DNA of 64,000 bases from Peptococcaceae bacterium (GCA_022791255.1 JAAVYR010000018.1:124001-188000), one strand, 5' to 3'. Counted from the stretch's first letter, positions 33,216-44,433 are shown. The notes: generated by a model not told the origin, from the letters alone. Numbers and translations are program-made.

Positions 33216-33842
33216 ATGATGTGGTGGCTGTGGATATTGTTTATTTTTATATGCATTGTTCTTCTTTTGCTGCCATTAAAAGTGAGGCTGACTTTTGGCC
33301 AAGGGGAAGAGGGACTTTCCGGTCATCTTTATATTTTAGTTTGGAAAAAGATTGTTTGGCAAAAACAATATGACAGTACCATGTGGATGCAAAAGAAAAA
33401 ACAGCACCAGACAGATAAAGCTGGTGCAAAAAAGCAGACTATGTTTAGTCGTATTATGCCGAAAATCATAGCAGCCGCCAAAGAGGAGTGGAGCGCTTTG
33501 CTTGCCATCGCTATGCGAAATATTACAATTGAGGAATGGCGTCTTTTCGGGAGTCTAAGCACTGATTATCCAGCAGTAAAAGGTATTTTCTGCGGTGTGC
33601 TTTCCAGTGTTATCTGGTGGGTTTATGGTAGTAGTCAACATTTGCTGATATGGAAGAAGCGGCCAGTCGTCCAGATGCGTTTTGGTTCTGACACAAATTG
33701 GCAATTTCAATGTATGATAAAGAGCAATATGGGACAAATTATAGGCAAGGGAATAAACATGTTGCGAATATGTATCAAAAGGAGTGTAAGAAATGGGGCA
33801 AAAGAAAGAAATCGAAACGCTCATGCAAACGGCTATCTCTAA
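33216..33842 (+). CDS. DUF2953 membrane protein (YtfI-like)
   Basis: 208 residues. A single N-terminal membrane segment (about 3-22) is followed by a basic, mostly soluble domain with KVRLTFGQGEEGLSGHLYIL, RNITIEEWRLFGSLSTDYPA, and a C-terminal amphipathic GKGINMLRICIKRSV. DUF2953 genes sit before ytfJ/gerW in spore formers, as here, where the two overlap by 50 bp. The function is unknown. AAGGAGCTGG precedes the start. Confidence 0.78.
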   Translation: MMWWLWILFIFICIVLLLLPLKVRLTFGQGEEGLSGHLYILVWKKIVWQKQYDSTMWMQKKKQHQTDKAGAKKQTMFSRIMPKIIAAAKEEWSALLAIAMRNITIEEWRLFGSLSTDYPAVKGIFCGVLSSVIWWVYGSSQHLLIWKKRPVVQMRFGSDTNWQFQCMIKSNMGQIIGKGINMLRICIKRSVRNGAKERNRNAHANGYL

Positions 33843-34248
33843 TATTAAAGACTTATTGCAAGTGAATATGGTAGTAGGAAATGCAATTCAAGCTGCACCG
33901 GAAACTACCATCATTCCCATATCAAAAATTAGTTGTGGTTTTATGGCTGGTGGTGGAGAGTATGGCTGTAAAGAAGAAAAAAAGGCTGGTGTGAGCGTAG
34001 GTGAAGAGGCTGAGTTTCCCTTTGGTGGCGGTAGTGGTGCCGGGGTTTCGGTGAAGCCGGTAGGTTTTTTGGCTATTGAAAATGGCAAGGTGCGGCTGAT
34101 TTCTGTAGACTCGGTGTTACCGGTAGAACGATTAATTGATGCTGCACCGGGATTAATCCAACAAGTAGATGGTATTTTGCATAAGCGCAAGGAACAAAAG
34201 ACGGCAGAGAAAGAAATGGTTGCAAAGCCTGTAGCAGAAAGTTTATAG
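33793..34248 (+). CDS. gerW: Spore germination/sporulation protein GerW (YtfJ)
   Basis: 151 residues. GerW (YtfJ) is a sporulation protein needed for normal germination responses in B. subtilis. Hallmarks: IETLMQTAISNIKDLLQVNMVVGNAI, TTIIPISKISCGFMAGGGEYG, a Gly-rich FPFGGGSGAGVSVKPVGFLAI, and VRLISVDS. A Lys/Glu-rich C-terminal tail follows. GGAGTGTAAGAA precedes the ATG within the end of the previous gene, implying translational coupling. Confidence 0.92.
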   Translation: MGQKKEIETLMQTAISNIKDLLQVNMVVGNAIQAAPETTIIPISKISCGFMAGGGEYGCKEEKKAGVSVGEEAEFPFGGGSGAGVSVKPVGFLAIENGKVRLISVDSVLPVERLIDAAPGLIQQVDGILHKRKEQKTAEKEMVAKPVAESL

Positions 34249-34300
34249 TAGCGGATGAAAAAGCACGCTCTATTTAATTCTATTTGGGTTATTTGACTAG

Positions 34301-34358
34301 AAAAAATACTTACTGTTTCTATCACAGGATGGGTGATAAGAGACCGTAAGTATTTTTT
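34301..34358 (+). terminator. Large hairpin spanning the start of glycine-rich copy 2
   Basis: AAAAAATACTTAC (34301-34313) pairs with GTAAGTATTTTTT (34346-34358), with an inner ATCAC/GTGAT stem. It ends in T7, has the form of a terminator for the gerW transcript, and also contains the GTG start of glycine-rich copy 2. Confidence 0.7.
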
Positions 34359-35724
34359 TGTAGAACGTGGCATAATCCTCTCCCTGCTGCTCTCCATGGT
34401 TCCCCCTATCCCACAGGCGGCATGGGCGGCGCCAAGCAGTACCGGGACGCTTGCTGGGAGCTTTGCACCGCAAAGCAACAAAATCTACAACCTAGCTAAC
34501 GGCGGTGACTATAGTCTGCAGTCGGCAGACATTAGTAACACTACCTTTGTGCTGTCAAGCGGCTCTGCTACCTTGCGGGTGCCGGCAAATCAAACGGTGA
34601 AGATTAACGATGCTGGCAGTGGTTGTAGTCCGATTTCTTTATTAGGAAATGCTAATCTGCGTTTGGTCGTGGATGGTACTTTAGAGGTTACTGGCGGAAA
34701 AGCTGGCAATGGTGCTAATGGCACCGGTGATACTCCTGCTGGTGGCGAAAAAGGATATGCCGGGATTTCTGTACCTGTTGGAACAACATTAACGGTAGCT
34801 GGTACCGGTACTGTAATAGCTCGTGGTGGCCATGCTGGGGATGGTGGCGATGGGTTAGCTCATGACTGCGGTGGTGCCGGTGGTGGTGGTGCTGGTGCCG
34901 GTATTGGTGGAGACGGTGGTAAAGGCGGCGGTGGTACAGGTGCGGCTGAGTCTCGTTCTGGTGCGCCTGGCAGTGCTGGGGTTTCTGCAGGTACTATTAA
35001 TCTTTATGAAAGAGTAAAAGTGACTGCTTATGGTGGTGCAGGTGGTAGTGGTGGTTATTATTCCGTATCTGGTCCGGGCGGTGGTGGTGGCTATCCTGCA
35101 GCAGGTATCGGTGGTGGTGGTGCTGGTGCAGGTGGTGGAAATATTGCACATGGCGGTGGTGGTTTCTCTGGTGGTCGTGGAGAAGCAGACCCATCGACTG
35201 CTAAGAATACAGATGGTGTTGGGGCTCCTGCTGCCGTTTATGGTCCTGGCGGCGGTTACTTTTCTGCTTTTAATGGCACCAATGGCACTGCTGAAATACA
35301 GCCTGCTTTAGGTGGTGGTGCTATTAAGTTTACAGCAGCGTCTTTTGGTGGTGGCCGGGCCGGTAATGGTGGTGCTGCAGGCTCTGGTGGTACGGTAAGA
35401 AGAGCGGAAGCTACAACATTAGCATTGGCTAATGGTAGCTATAAGACTGCTAACAAAGCCTGGGGTTCTAATCCAACGCCTATCTATGCCCAAAGCGGTT
35501 ATGACTTGGATTTAATACGGAAAGCGAAAGTGACAAAGGTAGACGCTGGTTTAACGACTAAAGGCGTTCGCAGCAAAGCTGCCTTAGAAAGTGAATTAGG
35601 TGCTACTGGCAAAAGCAGTTCCATCAAAGCTACAGCACTTGCCGGGGTTGGTTCTGGAGCAGGTTATCTAGAAAGCTCCAATGGTTCCTTTACCATCCAA
35701 AAGGTTCCGGAACGGGTGGGATAG
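34333..35724 (+). CDS. Secreted glycine-rich surface protein, copy 2 (intact signal peptide)
   Basis: 463 residues from a GTG. A full signal peptide is present: charged MIRDRKYFFVERG, hydrophobic IILSLLLSMVPPIP, cleavage after AWA. The layout equals copy 1: a beta module with SPISLLGNANLRLVVDGTLEV, a long Gly-rich region (GGAGGGGAGAGIGGDGGKGG, YGGAGGSGGYYS), then TPIYAQSGYDLDLIRKA and ATALAGVGSGAGYLESSNGS. It stops early at PERVG. Removing one G from the GTGGG at about 35715-35719 would restore a tail RATMYERNTKYS equivalent to that of copy 1. The start codon lies inside a terminator-like hairpin. Cell-surface location is inferred; there is no LPxTG or membrane anchor. Confidence 0.68.
   Translation: MIRDRKYFFVERGIILSLLLSMVPPIPQAAWAAPSSTGTLAGSFAPQSNKIYNLANGGDYSLQSADISNTTFVLSSGSATLRVPANQTVKINDAGSGCSPISLLGNANLRLVVDGTLEVTGGKAGNGANGTGDTPAGGEKGYAGISVPVGTTLTVAGTGTVIARGGHAGDGGDGLAHDCGGAGGGGAGAGIGGDGGKGGGGTGAAESRSGAPGSAGVSAGTINLYERVKVTAYGGAGGSGGYYSVSGPGGGGGYPAAGIGGGGAGAGGGNIAHGGGGFSGGRGEADPSTAKNTDGVGAPAAVYGPGGGYFSAFNGTNGTAEIQPALGGGAIKFTAASFGGGRAGNGGAAGSGGTVRRAEATTLALANGSYKTANKAWGSNPTPIYAQSGYDLDLIRKAKVTKVDAGLTTKGVRSKAALESELGATGKSSSIKATALAGVGSGAGYLESSNGSFTIQKVPERVG
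34381..34443 (+). repeat. Conserved 5' segment of the glycine-rich family (copy 2)
   Basis: Identical over 63 bp to 16202-16264. Confidence 0.9.
35628..35719 (+). repeat. Conserved 3' segment of the glycine-rich family (copy 2)
   Basis: Matches 17470-17561 at 90 of 92 positions. Confidence 0.9.
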
Positions 35725-35823
35725 AGCCACGATGTACGAGAGAAATACTAAGTACTCCTGACAGAAGGATGGGTAGTTGTTGGTAGTAGGATAAAATGCT
35801 TCCGTAATCTGTGGCATAATCCG
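35725..35823 (+). repeat. Tail repeat of the glycine-rich family (copy 2)
   Basis: GAGCCACGATGTACGAG onward, then GACAGAAGGATGGGTAGTTG and TCCGTAATCTGTGGCATAAT. It is mostly noncoding here because copy 2 stops just before it. Confidence 0.75.
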
Positions 35824-35884
35824 GAAATTGCAGAAAAAATTGCTATAAAATCTTATTTGTACCCTGGTAATGGAAAAAGTTAAG

Positions 35885-35893
35885 TGTTATAAT
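35885..35893 (+). promoter_or_regulatory. Extended -10 promoter before alaS
   Basis: TGTTATAAT fits TGN-TATAAT. No good -35 is seen, as is usual for extended -10 promoters. No T-box is visible in the 119 bp before alaS. Confidence 0.45.
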
Positions 35894-35936
35894 AAAAAAA
35901 CAAGCTGAAAAGCTATATGAATTTTATGGATAATAG

Positions 35937-38633
<2,697 letters not shown>

Positions 38634-38800
38634 CGGGAAAACACGAGGACGCTAAGAAAATAAAAGAAAAAATTCCAGATTTTTAGAGGAATATTCGTAA
38701 AAATATGGAATAATGGAATAAAGAAAGAGAAAAGAGAACAAGCTAATTTTGTATCATTAGTTGTATCTGGCTAGATAGAATTGAGGTGTGGATTGATAGG

Positions 38801-39088
38801 ATGGACGGGAATAATCTGGATAATACCATGTACTTTAAAATCGAAAAAGAGGAAGAACTAAATGCTCATGATGTGTTGCTGGCAGTGTATCATGCCTTGC
38901 AGGAAAGAGGATATAATCCTATCAATCAGTTGGTAGGGTATTTGATTTCTGGTGACCCTGCCTATATCACCAGCCATAAGCAGGCCCGCAGTCTTATCCG
39001 TCGGGTAGAGCGAGATGATTTGGTTGAGGAGTTAGTGGTGAATTATCTTCGTATGCAGGATGACAAAGCTGGTAATCCTCAGGCATAG
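38801..39088 (+). CDS. ireB: IreB-family regulatory protein (UPF0297)
   Basis: 95 residues. IreB is a small cytoplasmic phosphoprotein substrate of PASTA Ser/Thr kinases that affects cephalosporin tolerance in enterococci. [73 protein letters not shown] is the family block, complete here. The ATG at 38801 is chosen by homology; an in-frame GTG 15 bases upstream is possible. It follows alaS as in most Bacillota, but ruvX, normally next, is displaced by 6 kb. Confidence 0.92.
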   Translation: MDGNNLDNTMYFKIEKEEELNAHDVLLAVYHALQERGYNPINQLVGYLISGDPAYITSHKQARSLIRRVERDDLVEELVVNYLRMQDDKAGNPQA

Positions 39089-39125
39089 TCGTCGAAAGCA
39101 AAAATAAATAAAAAATAAGTAATAA

Positions 39126-39162
39126 ACAAAAAGAAGTATCTATTTTAGATACTTCTTTTTTT
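39126..39162 (+). terminator. Terminator after ireB
   Basis: AAAAAGAAGTATCTA pairs with TAGATACTTCTTTTT, followed by more T. It separates ireB from the inserted acetylation genes. Confidence 0.87.
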
Positions 39163-39315
39163 ATTCAGATTTTTTCAGATAGTGTTTCCCTTTTCATCAC
39201 TTAAGGAACACATAGCATGACTATGATGATGGTAGAAAAAATTGCAAGAAACAGAAAGTTTCCAAACTTGGTTCAGAGATATCTGGTAATTAGTGAAGTG
39301 AAGAGAGGCACGATT

Positions 39316-40734
39316 ATGATATTTCCTAGTATCGTTTTTTTAATGTTTTTTCTTCCATTTGTGTTGGTTGTTTATTATGGATTTTTGCGGAGCACTCGGA
39401 AGCGAAATTTATTTTTGCTTATGGCTAGTTTATTTTTCTATGCTTGGGGGGAGCCGGTATTTGTCTGGCTGATGGCAGTTTCTATTTGTTGGAATTATGG
39501 GATTGGCCGCTTGCTTGGTCGCTATCAAAGAATAGGGCGACCAAAAACAGAAAAATTTTGGCTGTGGCTTGGGGTTTTAGGAAGTCTTGCTTGCCTATTT
39601 TTATTTAAATATATGGGCTTTGTTGTAGAGAATGTTAATGAAATTTTTAACTTATCTTGGTCGGTGCCAGTGCCTAGCCTGCCGATTGGTATCTCTTTTT
39701 TTACGTTTCAGGCATTATCTTATTTAGTCGATGTTTATCGTAGAGAGGTGCCGACCCAGAGAAGTCTGATAGACTTAGGGTTGTATATTTCTTTCTTTCC
39801 GCAGCTGGTGGCAGGCCCCATTGTGCGTTATCAGTCGATAGCAGCGCAAATCAAGTTTCGACAGGAAAACTGGGCTGATTTTAGTGTTGGGTTTAGTCGT
39901 TTTCTTTGCGGGCTGGGGAAGAAAGTGCTCATTGCCAATCAGGCAGCTGTGGTAGCAGATAAAGCCTTTAACATGCCGGCAGCAGAATTGACAATCGGCT
40001 TTGCTTGGTTAGGAATGGTTGCTTATAGTTTGCAAATTTTCTTTGATTTTGCTGGTTATTCAGATATGGCGATTGGTCTGGGAAAAATGTTTGGTTTTTC
40101 CTTTGCAGAGAATTTTCATTATCCCTATATGGCGGTCTCTGTGACAGACTTTTGGCGGCGGTGGCATATTTCTCTTAGCAGCTGGTTTCGGGATTATGTG
40201 TATATTCCGCTGGGTGGCAGCCGAGTTGCGACTTGGCGCTGTTATGTGAATTTATGGATTGTTTGGCTTTGCACGGGGATTTGGCATGGAGCCGATTGGT
40301 CTTTTCTTCTCTGGGGGATGTGGCATTTTATGTTTCTTATGTCAGAAAAGGTCTTTCATATAGAGAGAAAAGTACCTGTGCTTTTCTATCGTGCTTGGGT
40401 ATTACTGATTGTGGGGATTGGCTGGGTATTTTTCCGTAGTGCTGATCTATCTGCCAGTCTGTTATATTTGCGTACGATGTTTGGTCTATCCGGTGTCGGG
40501 GCTTGGAATGATACGATGTGGCTTTATCTAAGGGAATATTGGTTTTATCTGGGGCTAGGATTGGTTTTTTCTATCAATATTGTTTCTTGGGGGAAGGTGA
40601 AACTCACAAATTCTTTGTGCTGGCAAAGAGGACTACTGATTTTGCAGCCTGCAGCTTATAGTCTTTTGTTGTTATTGGTGCTTTCTTTTTTAGCAAAAGC
40701 ACAATATAATCCTTTTATTTATTTTAATTTTTAA
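39316..40734 (+). CDS. MBOAT-family O-acyltransferase (AlgI-like)
   Basis: 472 residues, 10 or more membrane segments. AlgI/DltB-type MBOAT proteins transfer acetyl or acyl groups across the membrane onto polysaccharides. The signature WRRWHISLSSWFRDYVYIPLGG and the catalytic His in GIWHGADWSFLLWGMWH are present. The ATG at 39316 (MIFPSIVFLMFFLPFVLV) is chosen by family pattern and GAGAGG; the frame is open 99 bp further upstream but that part does not resemble the family. It is paired with an AlgX/AlgJ-like gene 51 bp downstream, the usual donor/acceptor arrangement. The polymer target is unknown. Confidence 0.9.
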   Translation: MIFPSIVFLMFFLPFVLVVYYGFLRSTRKRNLFLLMASLFFYAWGEPVFVWLMAVSICWNYGIGRLLGRYQRIGRPKTEKFWLWLGVLGSLACLFLFKYMGFVVENVNEIFNLSWSVPVPSLPIGISFFTFQALSYLVDVYRREVPTQRSLIDLGLYISFFPQLVAGPIVRYQSIAAQIKFRQENWADFSVGFSRFLCGLGKKVLIANQAAVVADKAFNMPAAELTIGFAWLGMVAYSLQIFFDFAGYSDMAIGLGKMFGFSFAENFHYPYMAVSVTDFWRRWHISLSSWFRDYVYIPLGGSRVATWRCYVNLWIVWLCTGIWHGADWSFLLWGMWHFMFLMSEKVFHIERKVPVLFYRAWVLLIVGIGWVFFRSADLSASLLYLRTMFGLSGVGAWNDTMWLYLREYWFYLGLGLVFSINIVSWGKVKLTNSLCWQRGLLILQPAAYSLLLLLVLSFLAKAQYNPFIYFNF

Positions 40735-40785
40735 AAGGCTAGAGAAGTCTGGAAATGGAACAATCAGGAAAGGAGGGCGTTTACA

Positions 40786-41964
40786 GTGGAAAAGAAACCA
40801 TATCAAATGACAACCGTTATTGGCCTGGTCATATTATGTTGCATTGCCGTTGGTTCAAACTATTTATTGTGGTCAGGGAGTACTTGGCGTGAAGTGCTGT
40901 CTTTTCGCTGGTTTGGCAATGAGGAGCTCTTTAACGACGCGTTATTCGGTAAAGAGAAATTGGTTTCTTTCAATGGTGGTTGGCACCACTTGTTAAATAC
41001 TACTGTTATACGGGACGCAGATGTCAATCAAATAGTAGTAAGAACCCAGGATGGCAGTCTTACTTCTATCGTATGGCAATATGATATGACAGAACAAGGC
41101 GAAAATATCGCTAACTTTGCTGGTTGGTTAGCTGCACGGGATATTGATTTTTATTATATCCAGGCTCCTTATAAAATCTTACCTGGTTATACCCAGGTGC
41201 CCGTTGGCATTACAGATTATTCTAATGAAAATGCTGATAGCTTGCTGGCCATCTTAGGGGAAAAACAAGTAAACTATGTAGATTTACGGGCAGAAATTCA
41301 AAAGGAGAATAAGGATAGAAAAGGTTTGTTTTATCGTACGGACCATCATTGGCAGACCAAAACGGCCTTTTGGGCTTATAGCAAAATAGGCAGTATATTA
41401 ACAGAGCGTCTCGGTTGGGATATTCCCCAGCAGGTGTTAAGTCTGGAGGAGGGGTACACGGTGACCTCTTACCCTTATAGCTTCTTGGGTTCTCAGGGGA
41501 AACGAGTGGGGCGGCTTTATGTTGGGGTGGACCAGTATGATTATATTGCGCCTGTTTTTGCTACAGATTTTACGGTAAGCATTACTAAGTCAGATGGCAC
41601 CCTGCGGGAACAAGCTGGTTCATTTACAGAGGCGTTAGTATATGCGCCGTTGCTTGCTGAAACAGAGGATGTGGAAACCAATAAATATGCCTGTTATTTT
41701 GGGGGAGATTATCCGGAGGTGAAGATAAAAAATAATCTTGCGGCTAACGATAAGAAAATTCTTGTCATAAAAGACTCCTTTGCCCTGCCTTTTACAGCGT
41801 TTCTGGCTAATAGCTGTGCAGAAATCCGTATGATTGATTTACGGTATTTTACGGGGCGTATGGAAGACTATATCGAGGCCTATGAACCAGATTTAGTGCT
41901 GATGCTGTATAACCCTTCTTCGTTTGGCAGCAAGGCCATGTTTCAACTCTTACAGCAGGATTAG
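40786..41964 (+). CDS. AlgX/AlgJ-like SGNH acetyltransferase partner (DHHW family)
   Basis: 392 residues. An N-terminal membrane anchor (about 9-28) is followed by an SGNH-hydrolase-like domain. The family pattern YRTDHHWQTKTAFWAYSKIG gives the catalytic Asp/His around residue 185, and VIKDSFALPFTAFL near 327 holds the Ser. Such proteins receive the acyl group from the MBOAT partner outside the membrane and pass it to polysaccharide. The GTG start follows AGGAGGG. Its TAG overlaps the TAA of the convergent pdxR gene. Confidence 0.82.
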   Translation: MEKKPYQMTTVIGLVILCCIAVGSNYLLWSGSTWREVLSFRWFGNEELFNDALFGKEKLVSFNGGWHHLLNTTVIRDADVNQIVVRTQDGSLTSIVWQYDMTEQGENIANFAGWLAARDIDFYYIQAPYKILPGYTQVPVGITDYSNENADSLLAILGEKQVNYVDLRAEIQKENKDRKGLFYRTDHHWQTKTAFWAYSKIGSILTERLGWDIPQQVLSLEEGYTVTSYPYSFLGSQGKRVGRLYVGVDQYDYIAPVFATDFTVSITKSDGTLREQAGSFTEALVYAPLLAETEDVETNKYACYFGGDYPEVKIKNNLAANDKKILVIKDSFALPFTAFLANSCAEIRMIDLRYFTGRMEDYIEAYEPDLVLMLYNPSSFGSKAMFQLLQQD

Positions 41965-43418
41965 GGTTCTTTATTTAGGTTGGCGGCGGCCTCTTGCCAG
42001 GTATCTAATAGCAGCTTCATACCTTGACGGATTGCCTCTGGGGTAAGTCCGCTATAGCCTAAGACCAAAGTGTTTTTTGATATGGGAGCTATGCCTTGAT
42101 GGTAATAGGAGGAGAGGCCTGTTAGGTAAATTCCCTTTTGAAGGGCTGTCTTTACTAGTTGGCTTTCGGTCAGACCTATATTTACCTGCAGTAGCAAGTG
42201 TAGGCCGGTATCTTCTCCGATGATGTGGATATGGTCTTCTAGGGGATGATTTTTTATTGCTTGGATAACGGTGTCTCTTTGTATTTTATAGAGCCGTTTC
42301 ATTTTGTTGATATGCCGTTCAAAGTGGCCCTTTGTCATAAACATGGCAAGAGCGCTTTGTTCGAAGCTGGGCACGGTAGAGGCATAGCCAGAAAAGCGTT
42401 GGCTAAATGCTGTCATGAGGTGTTTGGGAAGCACCATATAGCTAATGCGCAAAGAGGGCGCTAAGCTTTTCGTAAAGGTATTCAGGTAGATGACTTTTTC
42501 TTGTTGGTCTAAGCTGGCAAGAGCTGGGATAGGTTTCCCAGCAAAACGAAACTCACTGTCATAGTCATCTTCAATGATATAGCGATTTTCTTTTTCATTA
42601 GCCCAGGTTAAAACCTTGAAGCGAAGTTGGATGGGCATGACGCAGCCCAAGGGAAAATGATGGGAAGGGGTGATGTGCAGGATATCTGCTGTAGAATTTA
42701 TCAGGCTGGTCATGTCCAAGCTTTCTTGGGTAGTGGTAATATAGTCGATTGCTAAATGATGATTTTGGAAGATTTGCCGAATTTTTTCATAGCCAGGGTT
42801 TTCGATAGCAAAGGTATGGTTTCTGCCAAAGAGCTGAATAAGAAGGGATAATAAATATTCGGAGCCGGCGCCGATAATGATTTGTTCTGCAGAAGTTTCG
42901 ATGCCGCGATAAGCATAAAGGTAACGGGCGATTTCTTCTCGTAGTAGGAAGTAACCCTGAAAGGGTAGTGGTTTTAATAGCTGATTGCGGTCTTCTGCAA
43001 GAACGGTGCGAAGAACTCTGCTCCAGGTGTCAAAAGGAAAATCGTCTGTATTGACCACATTGGTTCGAAAATCATAAAGATAGCTTTGGTTGGTCTTTAC
43101 TAGGTCTGCTGCTTCTGAAGACTTGGGGTTCTGAGGAGTATGCTTTGTTTTGGTCGGCTGCAATGGTAAAAGGTCTGAGATTTCTTCTACGAAAAAACCT
43201 TTCTTGGGCAGTGCTGTAATATAGCCTTCTGCTTGCAGTTGTCCATAAGCTGTTTCTATTGTGTTTTGACTGATTTTTAGGTGGGCGGCGAGCTTTCTCT
43301 TAGAAGGTAGTTTTTCTCCTGGGGCTAGTCTTCCAGTGCTGATTTCTGTTTTAAGAAATTGATACAGCTGGTCATAAAGGGGCGTTTTTATTTTTTTATC
43401 AAATATAATCGTAAACAT
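41961..43418 (-). CDS. pdxR: PdxR: GntR/MocR-type transcriptional regulator of vitamin B6 synthesis
   Basis: 485 residues. An N-terminal GntR winged helix (PLYDQLYQFLKTEISTGRLAPGEKLPSKRKLA, SQNTIETAYGQLQAEGYI) is linked to an aminotransferase-fold domain that senses PLP. EDDYDSEFRFAGKPIPAL and NTFTKSLAPSLRISYMVLP (PLP-binding Lys) are visible. MocR regulators next to pdxST are PdxR: they activate pdxST when PLP is low and repress themselves. The divergent position, 138 bp from pdxS, with nested inverted repeats between, fits. The 3' end overlaps the convergent AlgX-like gene by 4 bp. Confidence 0.88.
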   Translation of the reverse strand: MFTIIFDKKIKTPLYDQLYQFLKTEISTGRLAPGEKLPSKRKLAAHLKISQNTIETAYGQLQAEGYITALPKKGFFVEEISDLLPLQPTKTKHTPQNPKSSEAADLVKTNQSYLYDFRTNVVNTDDFPFDTWSRVLRTVLAEDRNQLLKPLPFQGYFLLREEIARYLYAYRGIETSAEQIIIGAGSEYLLSLLIQLFGRNHTFAIENPGYEKIRQIFQNHHLAIDYITTTQESLDMTSLINSTADILHITPSHHFPLGCVMPIQLRFKVLTWANEKENRYIIEDDYDSEFRFAGKPIPALASLDQQEKVIYLNTFTKSLAPSLRISYMVLPKHLMTAFSQRFSGYASTVPSFEQSALAMFMTKGHFERHINKMKRLYKIQRDTVIQAIKNHPLEDHIHIIGEDTGLHLLLQVNIGLTESQLVKTALQKGIYLTGLSSYYHQGIAPISKNTLVLGYSGLTPEAIRQGMKLLLDTWQEAAANLNKEP

Positions 43419-43445
43419 TGATTGTCTTTCTTCCTTTCATGTGTA

Positions 43446-43497
43446 AAACTGACCTTATAAAATTATCAATATCTGATAATTGAAATAGTATCAGTTT
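43446..43497. promoter_or_regulatory. Nested inverted repeats: likely PdxR operator
   Basis: Outer arms AAACTGA (43446-43452) and TCAGTTT (43491-43497); inner arms AATTATCA (43461-43468) and TGATAATT (43474-43481). The right half covers the -35 of the pdxST promoter. Confidence 0.58.
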
Positions 43498-43510
43498 GCT
43501 TTAATATAAT
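43481..43510 (+). promoter_or_regulatory. pdxST promoter
   Basis: TTGAAA (43481-43486), 18-bp spacer, TATAAT (43505-43510); about 40 bp of leader before pdxS. Confidence 0.6.
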
Positions 43511-43556
43511 ACACAAAATATTTTTCTGTCAAGAAAAGAGAGGGAGGTTAACTAAA

Positions 43557-44432
43557 ATGTATAACGATAGATACCAGTTAAATAAAAACCTAGCCCAGAT
43601 GTTAAAGGGTGGTGTTATCATGGATGTAACAACGCCGGAACAGGCAAAGATTGCAGAAGCTGCTGGTGCCTGTGCTGTCATGGCATTGGAGCGTATTCCT
43701 GCAGATATTCGAGCAGCTGGTGGTGTTTCCCGTATGAGTGACCCCAAGATGATTTGCGGCATTCAAGAGGCTGTTTCTATTCCGGTGATGGCGAAAGTTC
43801 GTATTGGTCATTTTGTAGAGGCTCAGATTTTAGAAGCCATCGAAATTGATTATATTGACGAAAGTGAAGTGCTGTCCCCGGCTGATGATCGACTGCATAT
43901 TGATAAGACCAAGTTCGCGGTGCCCTTTGTCTGTGGGGCTAAAGATTTAGGTGAGGCTCTGCGGCGTATTGCAGAGGGGGCAGCTATGATACGCACTAAA
44001 GGGGAGCCTGGTACGGGAGATATTATCCAGGCGGTTCGTCATATGCGTATGATTACAGGGGAGATTGCCCGGCTGCAGTCTTTATCGGAAGATGAGCTTT
44101 TTCAGGCAGCAAAGGAATTGGCGGCGCCGTTGGATTTAGTAACCTATGTTCATGATCATGGCAAATTGCCTGTGGTAAGCTTTGCTGCCGGTGGGGTAGC
44201 AACTCCTGCTGACGCGGCGCTGATGATGCAATTAGGCGCCGAAGGCGTTTTTGTTGGCTCTGGTATTTTTAAATCTGGTAATCCAGAAAAACGAGCGGCA
44301 GCTATCGTACAAGCGGTGACCAATTATCGCGACCCCAAAATCCTAGCGAAACTCTCCGAAGATTTAGGGGAAGCCATGGTAGGTATCAATGAACAGGAAA
44401 TCCAGCTGCTCATGGCAGAGCGAGGCAAGTAA
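43557..44432 (+). CDS. pdxS: Pyridoxal 5'-phosphate synthase subunit PdxS
   Basis: 291 residues. PdxS makes PLP from ribose 5-phosphate, glyceraldehyde 3-phosphate and ammonia supplied by PdxT. The TIM barrel starts [23 protein letters not shown]; the first catalytic Lys is in [18 protein letters not shown] (Lys80). [19 protein letters not shown] and [32 protein letters not shown] complete the site. AGGGAGG precedes the ATG. It is followed one base later by pdxT. Confidence 0.97.
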   Translation: MYNDRYQLNKNLAQMLKGGVIMDVTTPEQAKIAEAAGACAVMALERIPADIRAAGGVSRMSDPKMICGIQEAVSIPVMAKVRIGHFVEAQILEAIEIDYIDESEVLSPADDRLHIDKTKFAVPFVCGAKDLGEALRRIAEGAAMIRTKGEPGTGDIIQAVRHMRMITGEIARLQSLSEDELFQAAKELAAPLDLVTYVHDHGKLPVVSFAAGGVATPADAALMMQLGAEGVFVGSGIFKSGNPEKRAAAIVQAVTNYRDPKILAKLSEDLGEAMVGINEQEIQLLMAERGK

Positions 44433-44433
44433 T

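Larger units (their letters stand above)
34367..35822 (+). repeat. 12-bp direct repeats bounding glycine-rich copy 2
   Basis: GTGGCATAATCC occurs at 34367-34378 and again at 35811-35822, just inside the start and just past the tail of copy 2. Related GTGGCAATATCC and GTGGCACTATCC sit at 16193-16204 and about 17653-17664 around copy 1. Confidence 0.6.

Noticed and set aside
33888-34481. 197-codon reverse frame sharing GAAHAACGIGGTMESSR with the one at 16.0 kb
   Set aside because: The shared peptide is only the antisense of the identical 63-bp segment of the two glycine-rich genes; the rest is antisense to gerW.
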